The position numbers were made by a program, and so were the translations under genes. This document shows, one piece after another, positions 36,086 through 44,848 of a stretch of DNA of 64,000 nt; the first letter of the stretch is position 1, and each line of letters begins with the position of its first letter. This stretch comes from Clostridium_AM sp963780135 (lineage in GTDB: Bacteria > Bacillota > Clostridia > Clostridiales > Clostridiaceae): NCBI GenBank assembly GCA_963780135.1, contig CAWAAR010000002.1:322295-386294 (forward strand), written 5' to 3'. The notes beneath the pieces are model-generated. The model was not told the DNA's origin. It saw nothing but the letters and a program-made list of their open reading frames with translations, and made no database searches.

Positions 36086-37101
36086 ATGAAAATATCAAAT
36101 GTTAAGGCATTGCTTACAGAAAAAGATATATTAAGTATAATAGATGATTACTTAAGTATAGAGGGGCTTACCATAGATAGTATAGAGATAAAAGAAATTA
36201 TAACTATTAAAGGTAGTTATAAGAAAAAAATTAAAATACCTTTTAAAGTTAAAATTGGCATTGGTAATATAGATAACAACATCCTAAATATAAAGATTTT
36301 TAGTATACATATTTTAAAGCTTGGAGTATTAAGTAGTATAAAAAATTTGATTCTAAAGAAGTTATTATATGATTATGATGAATATGGTATAAAGGTTAAA
36401 AAAGATACTGTGTCATTAAATTTAGATTTGGTATCTAAGCTTATACCTTATTTTTATGTTAAATTAAGAAAAATAAATTTAATGAATGAATCTTTAGAAG
36501 TAGAAATTGAAGATATAGTTTATGCACAGAATAAAGAAGTTGTTAAAGTAATGCCCAAAAGTGAAACAAAGGAAAAGCATGAAGATAGATATTCTGAAAT
36601 AAGAAAAAAAGTAGTAGATAAAGTTCCTGATAAATATGAAAAGCCTCTACAATATGCGATGCTTATACCGGATATCACAGCACTACTTTGGAGAGTATTT
36701 AAAGATAAAAGAGTTAAAATAAAAGTAAAAATTATGGTAGTGGGAATAACTGCTTATTTAGTAAGTCCTATAGATATAATTCCAGATTTTATACCGTTTA
36801 TAGGGACTATTGATGATATAGCCATAGCTTTTTTGGACTCAACGCTATAATTAATGAAGTTCCTGAAGAAATTATATTGGAAAACTGGATAGGTGATGAA
36901 AATATTATATTAATAACAAAAGAAGCAGTTAATTATATTTCTAAAGTAGTAGGATCTGAGAATGTGAGTAAATTACTTGTATCCATGAAGAAAATTTTTA
37001 AAGCTGGAGAAAGAAGAGTTAAGAAAGAAAATTTAGAAAATGAATTTGCTATAACTATTAAGGACTCAGCAGTTGAAAAAGATAGCAAAGATAAAAAATA
37101 G
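36086..37101 (+). pseudogene. DUF1232 (YkvA-like) protein, frame broken by one missing base
   Basis: AAGGAGG precedes the ATG. The first frame holds an N-terminal helical region and the DUF1232 signature (YLVSPIDIIPDFIPFIGTID, about residues 226-245), then stops at 36850. One more T in the six-T run at 36829-36834 would continue it as AFFGLNAIINEVPEEI and join the second frame (LENWIGDENIILITKEAV...) to its stop at 37101. The intact product would be about 338 residues. DUF1232 proteins are small integral-membrane-associated proteins of unknown function. Like hppA, the break is a single base in a homopolymer. Confidence 0.8.
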
Positions 37102-37114
37102 AGAGAGGTTGAGT

Positions 37115-38026
37115 ATGGGAAAAAAAGTTTATGCAATTAAAGAAGGTTTTAATTTTCAAACTAATGAAAAGATAAAGGATAAAATAGTTAATACTTGGTC
37201 TGAGTGTTTAAAGTATGTTAAAGGGGTTAAAGGAGCTAAGTATAAAAGCTTTGAAGATCTAACAAGTGCAAATAAATATTTAAGCGAAGGCAGTAAACTT
37301 CTAAAAAAGGGTGAGGATAGTTACCCAGAAGACTGTTTGCATGTGTATGTAGATGGTAGTTATAATGTTAGTACAGAAAAATATTCTTATGGATTAGTGG
37401 CAGTTAGAAATAATGTAATTGAATATATAAATAGTGATTCAGCAAAAGATATTTCTAAAAAGAACATAAGGCAAATAGCAGGGGAGTTGGAGGCAGCAGT
37501 TAGGGCTGTGCAATATGCTGTTAAAAAAGGCGACAAACAAGTAGTTATATTTCATGATTATGAAGGAATATGCCATCATGCCACGGGATTTTGGGAAAGA
37601 AGAGAGGAATCTTCAGCAGAATACTATAAAAAAATTAATGAACTAATGAATGAAGGTATTGAAGTTATTTTTGTTAAAGTAGATAGTCATACAGGAGATT
37701 TTTTTAATGAACTTGTAGACGAAAAATGTAAAGAAAAGCTTTCCATTAACTCAGATAAGGTAGTAGAGAAAGTGCTGACTACTGAGAAAATACAGGTAAG
37801 TGATTTAATTGTAAAAGAGGAAATTCTGAAAATCGCACCAAGTGTGGAAAATAATATAGAAATTATTAGTTCAGATAGATGTGCAGAACAGAAAGAAATC
37901 AAAGAAGAGATCTTTGAAAGTATTTCAAAGAAATTTAAAATAAGTAGTCAAGAAAGCATAAATGCTATTGATTTGTTGAGTGAAGAAGATAAGAAAAAAT
38001 TTATAATATATTTATTAAACAAATAA
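37115..38026 (+). CDS. Ribonuclease H1-like protein with viroplasmin N-terminal domain and long C-terminal extension
   Basis: ATG 37115 follows GAGAGAGGTT. The N-terminus MGKKVYAIKEG...W.EC...VKGVKGAKYKSFED is the caulimovirus-viroplasmin/RNase H1 hybrid-binding domain. The RNase H fold follows, with carboxylates in LHVYVDGSYN (first Asp), QIAGELEAAVRAV (Glu), VIFHDYEGI (Asp) and VDSHTGDFFNELVDEK. All four catalytic acids seem present. The last 80 or so residues are an unusual charged helical extension (KVVEKVLTTEKIQVSDL...). It should cleave the RNA strand of RNA-DNA hybrids. Confidence 0.87.
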   Translation: MGKKVYAIKEGFNFQTNEKIKDKIVNTWSECLKYVKGVKGAKYKSFEDLTSANKYLSEGSKLLKKGEDSYPEDCLHVYVDGSYNVSTEKYSYGLVAVRNNVIEYINSDSAKDISKKNIRQIAGELEAAVRAVQYAVKKGDKQVVIFHDYEGICHHATGFWERREESSAEYYKKINELMNEGIEVIFVKVDSHTGDFFNELVDEKCKEKLSINSDKVVEKVLTTEKIQVSDLIVKEEILKIAPSVENNIEIISSDRCAEQKEIKEEIFESISKKFKISSQESINAIDLLSEEDKKKFIIYLLNK

Positions 38027-38198
38027 ATTATGCTTTAGGTACTTCTATCCAATATACTTTATGGAAAATATTTATAAAATAGTGGGAGTAATCTACCAAT
38101 TTAGTATAATTTTCTTTGGTTAATATATATATATATGCATATTCTATATATGAATCTAAAAAATATTTAATTACATAATTAGAAGGAGTGGATAGAAT

Positions 38199-38363
38199 AT
38201 GCGTGGTAAATTTGTAACAGGAGCTTTGATGGGAGCTGCTGTAGGGATGATGTTTCTTCCAGGAATGGATAGGGGAACTAAAAAGAGAATAAGAAAGACT
38301 ACAAGATACATGAAAAACATGGCAGAAGATGTTTATGATGGCATGAAGAAAAAAATGAGATAG
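38199..38363 (+). CDS. Small YtxH-like protein
   Basis: A 54-residue gene with a good AGAAGGAGTG site upstream of ATG 38199. The product begins MRGKFVTGALMGAAVGMMFL, a glycine-rich hydrophobic N-terminal segment followed by a basic helix (KKRIRKTTRYMKNMAEDVYD). This matches the YtxH-domain style of small clostridial membrane-associated proteins. The opposite-strand reading over the same bases is not credible. A terminator follows 20 bp downstream. Confidence 0.8.
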   Translation: MRGKFVTGALMGAAVGMMFLPGMDRGTKKRIRKTTRYMKNMAEDVYDGMKKKMR

Positions 38364-38382
38364 TAAAACTTTAATAATAATT

Positions 38383-38434
38383 AAACTGTACACTATGAAA
38401 TTTATTTAAATAACATAGTATACAGTTTTTTTGT
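38383..38434 (+). terminator. Rho-independent terminator
   Basis: A 15-bp stem with one mismatch (AAACTGTACACTATG, 38383-38397, with CATAGTATACAGTTT, 38414-38428), then seven T. Confidence 0.85.
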
Positions 38435-38840
38435 ACAAAAAAGAATATAATTTATTTAAATATAAGGAAAATGGTAGTTTATTAAAAATTTTTATGCTAT
38501 TATTAAAAAATATGTTATAATAATATAAGTACTTTACAAAAAATTTAATATGGTTAAATTTTATTGATTATTATCCTTTAAGTAATGTTTTTTTGGAAAT
38601 AATTATCATTAAATTTGTAAGAAATTTAACTAGACTTTATATTTAAGGGCAAATGTCTAAAAAAATTAAGGTTTTATTCCATTATTCAAATGTTAAGACT
38701 AGGAAATAAATTAATAAATATAGACAAACCCACTGTAAAGTAAGTTTCACTTGACATATATTTGGACTAAAATATACATGGATTTTTTCCGAATATTTAT
38801 GTATGCATCAATATGTGTGTAATAAAGGAAGAGTGAGTTT
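38435..38840 (+). promoter_or_regulatory. AT-rich intergenic region with the promoter of the HTH-TPR genes
   Basis: About 400 bases without a gene. TTGACA (38751-38756), 16 bases and TATACA (38773-38778) form a likely promoter, with the start near 38785 and 56 bases of leader. I found no small peptide gene with a ribosome-binding site and signal sequence here. The rest is featureless. Confidence 0.5.
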
Positions 38841-40145
38841 ATGGAGATACTGTCTTTAGGAGAAAAAATAAAAAGAAGAAGAAAAGAACTTAATATGACC
38901 CTTAAAGATTTGGCAGGAGATAGAATTACTCCAGGACAAATAAGTCTTGTTGAGTCAGGAAAATCAAATCCAAGTATGGATTTACTAGAGTATCTTGCGA
39001 ATACACTAAATACTTCCATAGAATATCTTATGGAGTCAGAAGAAACACAGTCAGAAAAGATATGCACTTATTTTGAAAACATAGCGGAATCTTATATAAT
39101 AAATGAAGATTTGAATCAAGGTGAGCAGTACATAGAAAAAGCTCTCTACTATGCAGAAAAGTACAATCTTGAATATAGGAAAGCAAAAAATTTATATCTT
39201 AGAGGCAATATATATATGTCCAAAGGAGAATATGCATTAGCACAACAATTTTTCCTTTCCTCTAATGTGATATTTATAAAGAATAATAATCATGAAGAAA
39301 CTATAAAAACTTTTGTGAATTTAGGCGAAATAACAATGAAGTTAAAGGCTTATCATTCTTCGTGTAGCTATTTTCAGCAAGCAGAAAATGTGTACAATGA
39401 AAATGATATAGGTAATGATTTTTTACTGGGACAAATATATTACTATGTAGCTTGTGTGTATTTTAAATTAGAAGACATGAAAAAAGCTATAAATTATTCT
39501 TATTTAGCAAAAGAAAAATTTGGGCAAATGGATAATAAGAAAGAGTATGCTAAAACACTGTTATTATTATCAGAAGAGTACAATAAAAAAGGCGATGTGG
39601 ATAATGCTATAAAGTATTCTAAGAGGACCTTAGAGGTATATAAAGAAATTAATGATGTTGTACATATTGCAAAAATAGAAAATAGTCTTGGTAAATTATT
39701 TTATGAGTTTGATAATATAGAAGAATCTTTCATACATTTAAACAAGGCAAAAGAGTTGAAAATAAAGATTAAAGACCCTAGCATTGTGGAAACATTAGTA
39801 AGTATATGTGAAAACTATATAAAGCTTAAAGATATAGAAAGCTCTAAAAAAATGCTTGAAAGTATAATGGACAGCATTGAGGATGGTAGTGATAGAACTT
39901 TAATATACTATTATTTACTCAAGTACAGAATAGATATGCTAGAATCAAATCTAAGAGATGCAGAAAATACTTTACTTATGGTGTTGAATTTTGTTAAAAA
40001 CATGGACTATACTAAGGAAATTGCTGAAATATGTATTATGCTTGGTAAATTTTATATAGATAATAATAAAGATAAAGAGGCTGCTAAGTATTTAAATGAA
40101 GGTGTGGAAACTTTTAAAAAGCTTGGAATATTAAAAGACTCTTAG
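38841..40145 (+). CDS. HTH-TPR regulator (RRNPP-like), copy 1
   Basis: GGAAGAGTG precedes the ATG. Residues 1-70 are an XRE-type helix-turn-helix (LGEKIKRRRKELNMTLKDLA, then TPGQISLVESGKSNPSMDLL). Residues of about 75-430 are tetratricopeptide repeats (YFENIAESYIINEDLNQGEQ, FVNLGEITMKLKAYHSSCSY, LLLSEEYNKKGDVDNAIKYS and others). This architecture is that of peptide-responsive regulators (Rap/NprR/PlcR/PrgX type) and related clostridial sporulation/solvent regulators. It is followed 18 bp later by a diverged copy. No adjacent pro-peptide gene was found, so the ligand is unknown. Confidence 0.85.
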   Translation: MEILSLGEKIKRRRKELNMTLKDLAGDRITPGQISLVESGKSNPSMDLLEYLANTLNTSIEYLMESEETQSEKICTYFENIAESYIINEDLNQGEQYIEKALYYAEKYNLEYRKAKNLYLRGNIYMSKGEYALAQQFFLSSNVIFIKNNNHEETIKTFVNLGEITMKLKAYHSSCSYFQQAENVYNENDIGNDFLLGQIYYYVACVYFKLEDMKKAINYSYLAKEKFGQMDNKKEYAKTLLLLSEEYNKKGDVDNAIKYSKRTLEVYKEINDVVHIAKIENSLGKLFYEFDNIEESFIHLNKAKELKIKIKDPSIVETLVSICENYIKLKDIESSKKMLESIMDSIEDGSDRTLIYYYLLKYRIDMLESNLRDAENTLLMVLNFVKNMDYTKEIAEICIMLGKFYIDNNKDKEAAKYLNEGVETFKKLGILKDS

Positions 40146-40163
40146 TGTGGATAGGTGAGAAAT

Positions 40164-41420
40164 ATGGAAATACTTTCTACAGGGGAAAAAATTAAAAGAG
40201 CTAGAATATATAAAGGGTATACCTTAAAGGATTTATGCGGAGATAAAATATCAGTTTCAAAAATGAGTTGTATCGAAAATGATAAAATCAAACCAGAAGA
40301 TTGGATTTTAGAATTTGTAGCAGAAAGGCTTCAGACTGATGAAGCTTATTTGAAACAAGATATTAAATCTCAATTAATGAAAAACATTAAGAATATGGAT
40401 AAAAATGAGTACTCAGATGGATATGAAAGTATATTGGAATATAATTTGAAATTTGCAGAACAATATTTTTATTTTGATGCATCTTTTGAGATAATGCATC
40501 TGTTGTTTAATTATTATTTAGATAAAAACAAAATTGAAAAAATACAGCTTATAATATCTAAGTACTATGATTACTGGAAAAGATGTTTTACAGAAGAAAA
40601 TGGTGCAGTATATTATATGGATATAGCTAGATTTTTCTATAGTACTAAAGAATTTTCACAAGCTGCTAATTATTATAGCAATGTAAGAGAAGTATCTGAA
40701 AAAAGTGGAGATTATGCTTTGCTTGCAAGGGCAACTTATAATGAAGCAGCTTGCTATGTAATGCTGGAAAACTATGAAACAGCTTATGAAATAGCTATAA
40801 AGCTTACAGATTTAATTGATTATATAGAAAATAATATTAAAAAAGCAGAAGCTTACCATATGCTTGCTATATTATGCCTTAGAAGAAACCACGTGGAAAA
40901 CTTTGATGATTATGAACAGAAATCCTATGATTTATACGAAAATAATTTATCTCATAAATCCCAAGCTATATATAATTATGCTGTAGTTATGTTTAGTTTA
41001 GATATGCCGGATAAAGCCATAAGTTATGTAACCAATGCACTAGAATGTTATCCTAAGGATAATAAAGAGGCTTTAGTAAAATTTATGCTAATGAGTATAA
41101 ATAAACTAATTGAAAATAACGTATTAGATAAGGCACAAACAGTTTGTGATAAAGCTTTAAATTATGCTATAAATTTAAATAATATAACTTTTATAGAAAG
41201 AGCATATTATTATAAGGCACTAATTCTAGAAAAAGAGGGTAATCTTACGGCAGCGGAAATGTATATGAATTTATCATTAGATGCTTTATTAAAATTTGCT
41301 AATAATAATGAAATATATAAAAGGTATATGGAAATGGGAAATATGTACCATAGAATGGAAAATGTAAGAGAAGCTATAAAATATCTTAATTTTGCTATTC
41401 AATTAGAAAAGAAGATGTAA
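40164..41420 (+). CDS. HTH-TPR regulator (RRNPP-like), copy 2
   Basis: ATG 40164 follows GGATAGGTG; GTG 40155 lies in that site. 418 residues with the same plan as copy 1. The helix-turn-helix (STGEKIKRARIYKGYTLKDL) is partly degenerate in its second helix (SVSKMSCIENDKIKPEDWIL), and TPR-like helices fill the rest. The N-terminal MEILS.GEKIKR is nearly identical in both, showing tandem duplication. Both start close together on one transcript, so the proteins could be heterodimeric partners. A terminator follows. Confidence 0.83.
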   Translation: MEILSTGEKIKRARIYKGYTLKDLCGDKISVSKMSCIENDKIKPEDWILEFVAERLQTDEAYLKQDIKSQLMKNIKNMDKNEYSDGYESILEYNLKFAEQYFYFDASFEIMHLLFNYYLDKNKIEKIQLIISKYYDYWKRCFTEENGAVYYMDIARFFYSTKEFSQAANYYSNVREVSEKSGDYALLARATYNEAACYVMLENYETAYEIAIKLTDLIDYIENNIKKAEAYHMLAILCLRRNHVENFDDYEQKSYDLYENNLSHKSQAIYNYAVVMFSLDMPDKAISYVTNALECYPKDNKEALVKFMLMSINKLIENNVLDKAQTVCDKALNYAINLNNITFIERAYYYKALILEKEGNLTAAEMYMNLSLDALLKFANNNEIYKRYMEMGNMYHRMENVREAIKYLNFAIQLEKKM

Positions 41421-41425
41421 TTTAT

Positions 41426-41464
41426 AAAAAATCATCCTGTATATAAAGGGGTGACTTTTTTTGT
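41426..41464 (+). terminator. Terminator after the HTH-TPR pair
   Basis: Imperfect stem AAAAATCATCC/GGGGTGACTTTTT with a T-rich tail. Confidence 0.6.
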
Positions 41465-41506
41465 TTAAAATTAATAATTTAGTAATAATTATTATTGTAA
41501 AATATA

Positions 41507-41590
41507 TTGAATGCTTACCAAAATTGATTATAATATGAATTAAAAGAGATAATATTAATATTAAATTTTCACAGTGCTTTTAAGCAGTGA
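41507..41590 (+). promoter_or_regulatory. clpB promoter and leader hairpin
   Basis: TTGAAT (41507-41512), a 16-base spacer and TATAAT (41529-41534) fit a sigma-A promoter. CAGTGCTT/AAGCAGTG (about 41572-41589) makes a short leader hairpin. I see no clear CtsR operator (GGTCAAA direct repeat) or CIRCE element, although clpB is usually stress-controlled. Confidence 0.6.
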
Positions 41591-41617
41591 CTATTTATTT
41601 TTCAAGGAGGTTTTTTT

Positions 41618-44230
41618 ATGGATGTAGATAAATTAACTATAAAGGTTCAAAAGGCTTTGAATGAAGCTCAACTAGTAGCGGTAAGATATAATCATCAGCA
41701 GATAGATACTATGCATCTTTTTTCAGCATTAGTGTCTCAAGAAGATGGTCTTATAGCTAATATATTTAGTAAAATGGGAGTAGATGTAAGAGGGTTAAAT
41801 GAAGAAATAAATAAAGTTTTAAATGGAATGCCAAAGGTTTTAGGGCAAGGAGCACAAAGTGCATCTCTTTATGCAACTAGAAGATTTGAAGATGTTTTTG
41901 TAAAGGCAGAAAATGAGGCTAAGAAATTCAAAGATTCTTATATAAGCGTGGAACATGTGATGCTTGGGCTTATTGATGTAGATCCTAAGGAAGTAGGAGG
42001 AATTTTAAAAAAATTCAATATTACAAAGGATGTCTTTTTAAGTGCCTTGTCTAAAGTCAGAGGAAACCAGAGAGTTGAAAACCAAGACCCAGAGGGTACT
42101 TATGAAGCTTTGGTTAAGTATGGTAGAAACCTAGTAGAAGAAGCTAAAAAACATAAATTGGATCCTGTTATAGGAAGAGATGAAGAAATTAGAAGGGCTG
42201 TAAGAATACTTTCAAGAAGAACTAAAAATAATCCAGTACTTATAGGAGAACCTGGAGTTGGAAAAACTGCAATTGTAGAAGGATTAGCAGAAAGAATTGT
42301 AAAGGGAGATATACCAGAAGGCCTTAAAAACAAAATAATATTTTCTTTAGATATGGGAGCTCTTATTGCTGGAGCAAAGTATAGAGGAGAATTTGAAGAA
42401 AGGCTTAAAGCAGTATTAAAGGAAGTACAAAATAGTGAAGGCAGGATAATACTGTTTATAGATGAAATTCATACTATAGTTGGAGCTGGAAAAACAGAAG
42501 GTTCTATGGATGCAGGAAATCTTATAAAACCTATGCTGGCTAGAGGTGAACTTCACTGTATAGGAGCAACCACTTTTGATGAATATAGAAAATATATAGA
42601 AAAAGATAAGGCATTAGAGAGAAGATTCCAACCAATAGTAGTAGATGAGCCTACAGTAGAAGATTCTATATCAATACTTAGAGGTCTCAAGGAGAGATTT
42701 GAAATATACCATGGCATAAGAATTCATGATTCAGCTATTGTTGCAGCAGCAAAGCTTTCTTATAGATATATAACAGATAGATATCTTCCAGATAAAGCAA
42801 TAGATCTCATAGATGAGGCTTGTGCTATGATAAGAACTGAAATAGATAGTATGCCTACAGAAATGGATATGATTAAACGTAAGATATTTCAGTTGGAAAT
42901 TGAAAAGGAAGCACTATCAAAAGAAAAGGATAGGGCATCACAGGAAAGACTTGAATTTTTAGAAAAAGAATTAAGTAACTTAAAAGATAAAGATAATGAA
43001 ATGACATCAAAGTATGAAAAAGAAAAATCTAAAATAACTGAAATTAGAAATCTTAAAGAACAACTAGATAATGCTAGAGGGGATATTGAAAAAGCAGAAA
43101 GAGAATATGATTTAAATAAAGTTGCAGAACTTAGGTATGGATTAATACCAAAGCTTGAAACTGCGATAAAAGAAAAGGAAAAAATTCTTAAAGAAAATAA
43201 TGGAACAGCTATGCTTAAAGAAGAAGTAACAGAAGATGAAATTTCAAAGATAATTTCAAAATGGACTGGAATACCTATATCAAAACTTATAGAAGGAGAA
43301 CGAAAAAAGCTTTTAAGGCTAGAGGAAGAACTTTCACAAAGAGTAATTGGTCAAAAGGAAGCAGTGACAGCTGTTTCTAATGCAGTCATTAGAGCAAGAG
43401 CTGGTATGAAAGATCCTAAAAGACCTATAGGTTCTTTTATATTTCTTGGACCTACAGGAGTTGGAAAAACAGAACTAGCTAAGACTTTGGCCAAAAATTT
43501 ATTTGATAGTGAAGAAAATATAGTAAGAATAGATATGTCAGAGTATATGGAAAAATATTCTGTATCTAGACTTATAGGAGCTCCTCCAGGATATGTAGGG
43601 TATGAAGAAGGTGGTCAGCTTACAGAAGCAGTAAGGCGAAAACCTTATAGTGTAATATTATTTGATGAAATAGAAAAGGCTCATGAGGATGTATTTAATA
43701 TATTCCTTCAAATATTTGATGATGGAAGGCTTACAGATAATCAGGGAAAGGTTGTAGACTTCAAAAATTGCATAATAATTATGACTTCAAATATTGGAAG
43801 TAGTTATTTGCTAGAAAACAAGGAAAATGCGGGAATAGAACAATATATTCGTGATAGGGTTATGAATGAAATGAAATTGAAGTTTAAGCCGGAATTCTTA
43901 AACAGGTTAGATGATATTATATTATTTAAGCCTTTAGCAACAGAAGAGATAAAAGGAATAATAGATATATTCTTGGAAGATATAAAAAATAGGCTTAAAG
44001 ATAAAAATATATCACTTAAAATAACAGAGTCTGCTAAAGAACTTATGGCAAAAGAAGGGTATGATCCAATATATGGAGCAAGGCCTTTAAAAAGGTATAT
44101 TGAAAATGTATTAGAAACGTCTATTGCAAAGAAAATTATTAAAGGAGATGTATATGAAGGGTCTACTATAGGAGTCGATGTTAAAAATAATGAAATTATT
44201 ATTGAAAGCATAGCAGAAAATATAGGATAA
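41618..44230 (+). CDS. clpB: ClpB disaggregase chaperone
   Basis: CAAGGAGG precedes the ATG. 870 residues, normal length. It has an N-terminal Clp_N double repeat (residues 1-150), AAA-1 with Walker A GEPGVGKT (about 208) and Walker B LFIDEIHTIVGAG, a coiled-coil middle domain (about 400-525; QERLEFLEKELSNLKDKDNE) that distinguishes ClpB from ClpC/ClpA, and AAA-2 with GPTGVGKTELAKTLA and LFDEIEKAHEDVFNIFLQ. No IGF-type ClpP-binding loop is expected or seen. It resolubilises aggregated proteins with DnaK. A 618-bp gap follows before the butyryl-CoA operon. Confidence 0.96.
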   Translation: MDVDKLTIKVQKALNEAQLVAVRYNHQQIDTMHLFSALVSQEDGLIANIFSKMGVDVRGLNEEINKVLNGMPKVLGQGAQSASLYATRRFEDVFVKAENEAKKFKDSYISVEHVMLGLIDVDPKEVGGILKKFNITKDVFLSALSKVRGNQRVENQDPEGTYEALVKYGRNLVEEAKKHKLDPVIGRDEEIRRAVRILSRRTKNNPVLIGEPGVGKTAIVEGLAERIVKGDIPEGLKNKIIFSLDMGALIAGAKYRGEFEERLKAVLKEVQNSEGRIILFIDEIHTIVGAGKTEGSMDAGNLIKPMLARGELHCIGATTFDEYRKYIEKDKALERRFQPIVVDEPTVEDSISILRGLKERFEIYHGIRIHDSAIVAAAKLSYRYITDRYLPDKAIDLIDEACAMIRTEIDSMPTEMDMIKRKIFQLEIEKEALSKEKDRASQERLEFLEKELSNLKDKDNEMTSKYEKEKSKITEIRNLKEQLDNARGDIEKAEREYDLNKVAELRYGLIPKLETAIKEKEKILKENNGTAMLKEEVTEDEISKIISKWTGIPISKLIEGERKKLLRLEEELSQRVIGQKEAVTAVSNAVIRARAGMKDPKRPIGSFIFLGPTGVGKTELAKTLAKNLFDSEENIVRIDMSEYMEKYSVSRLIGAPPGYVGYEEGGQLTEAVRRKPYSVILFDEIEKAHEDVFNIFLQIFDDGRLTDNQGKVVDFKNCIIIMTSNIGSSYLLENKENAGIEQYIRDRVMNEMKLKFKPEFLNRLDDIILFKPLATEEIKGIIDIFLEDIKNRLKDKNISLKITESAKELMAKEGYDPIYGARPLKRYIENVLETSIAKKIIKGDVYEGSTIGVDVKNNEIIIESIAENIG

Positions 44231-44384
44231 AGCTTTAATGTACCTAGAGCTCCTTTAAATCAATAGTTTTGATGCATTGCTGCAACATATATTCAATCTT
44301 TTGTACAATTTATGAGTTGAAAATGGCTCTATTGCTAGATGGACTCATTTGTTGCGAATGTGCAAATTATAACAAACGTACAAT

Positions 44385-44442
44385 AAAAACAATGGTCATG
44401 GCGTTATTTAAACTTAATAACGCCATGACCATTGTTTTTATA
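44385..44442 (+). terminator. Perfect 24-bp hairpin in the clpB-crt gap
   Basis: The left arm 44385-44408 starts AAAAACAATGGTCATGG, the right arm is 44416-44439 and the loop is TAAACTT. The right arm ends in five T, so it can act as a terminator, 155 bp after clpB. Such distance may mean that it ends a leaderless intergenic RNA or acts on clpB read-through. Confidence 0.7.
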
Positions 44443-44461
44443 TAGAATCCAATAGGGCACT

Positions 44462-44500
44462 TTGTTAAATTATTACACAATAAACGTCCAATTGTATAAT
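44462..44500 (+). promoter_or_regulatory. Candidate sigma-A promoter with a Rex-like half site
   Basis: ATTACA (44472-44477), 17 bases and TATAAT (44495-44500) resemble a promoter. TTGTTAAATTATTACACAA (44462-44480) overlaps the -35; its left half matches the Rex operator TTGTTAA exactly and its right half is one base out of register. Rex controls crt operons in several clostridia. The site is about 350 bp upstream of crt, so this assignment is weak. Confidence 0.3.
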
Positions 44501-44797
44501 TTTAAGTTCATTATCTCATAAAAAAAGGCGTACTGGTGTATTATTGCAACATGGGTTTCTTGAAAATATTTGTTTTATAAAGCGTAAACTACTATATATA
44601 CTAGCATGTATGACTTGTTGCTGATTTGCAGAATGTTTCCTATTTGCAACAGAAAAATATCTTATATTAAACATATTTTAGCACTTAAGCTAGTATTTAA
44701 AAGTTAAATTATTAACACTTGTAAATAGTTAAAGATTTAACTATCCCAATACTTACGCAATATTCCGATAAAAATATATGCTTTAAAATAAATACCA

Positions 44798-44815
44798 TTG
44801 GTATGAGTTTTGCTT
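44798..44815 (+). promoter_or_regulatory. Sigma-54 (-24/-12) promoter of the crt operon
   Basis: TTGGTATGAGTTTTGCTT fits the sigma-54 consensus YTGGYAYGRNNNTTGCW: GG at 44800-44801, exactly ten bases, GC at 44812-44813. Transcription would start near 44825, leaving about 24 bases before crt with its AAGGGG site. No competing -10/-35 pair of comparable quality lies at this position. A sigma-54 activator gene is at the operon's 3' end. Confidence 0.75.
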
Positions 44816-44848
44816 ATTAATAATATCAAGTAATAACAAGGGGTGATT

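Larger units (their letters stand above)
44273..44651. promoter_or_regulatory. Cluster of TGTTGC-N5-TGCA sites upstream of crt (candidate activator sites)
   Basis: Four sites plus one half site share TGTTGC, five bases, TGCA: 44273-44287 (minus), 44350-44364 (plus), 44537-44551 (minus, TACA instead of TGCA), 44616-44630 (plus), and half site 44646-44651 (minus). They occur as two minus/plus pairs with 77- and 79-bp spacing, the pairs being about 265 bp apart, so the region may be an old tandem duplication. Their position, roughly 175-550 bp upstream of the sigma-54 promoter, suits enhancer sites of the activator encoded at 51155. Binding is inferred. Confidence 0.6.

Noticed and set aside
38028..38393. 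Minus-strand 121-codon frame
   Set aside because: It is the shadow of the small YtxH-like gene at 38199, which has a proper ribosome-binding site and terminator.
38594..38608. Fur-box-like TGGAAATAATTATCA
   Set aside because: 12 of 14 positions match the 7-1-7 model, but this is AT-rich DNA about 150 bases from the promoter of an unrelated gene; chance is likely.
44272..44445. 57-codon Cys-rich plus-strand frame in the clpB-crt gap
   Set aside because: No ribosome-binding site, and its last third is the 24-bp hairpin; better explained as regulatory DNA.
44534..44549. Sigma-54 promoter at TGGTGTATTATTGC
   Set aside because: Only nine bases separate GG and GC; the bases are instead part of a TGTTGC-type site.
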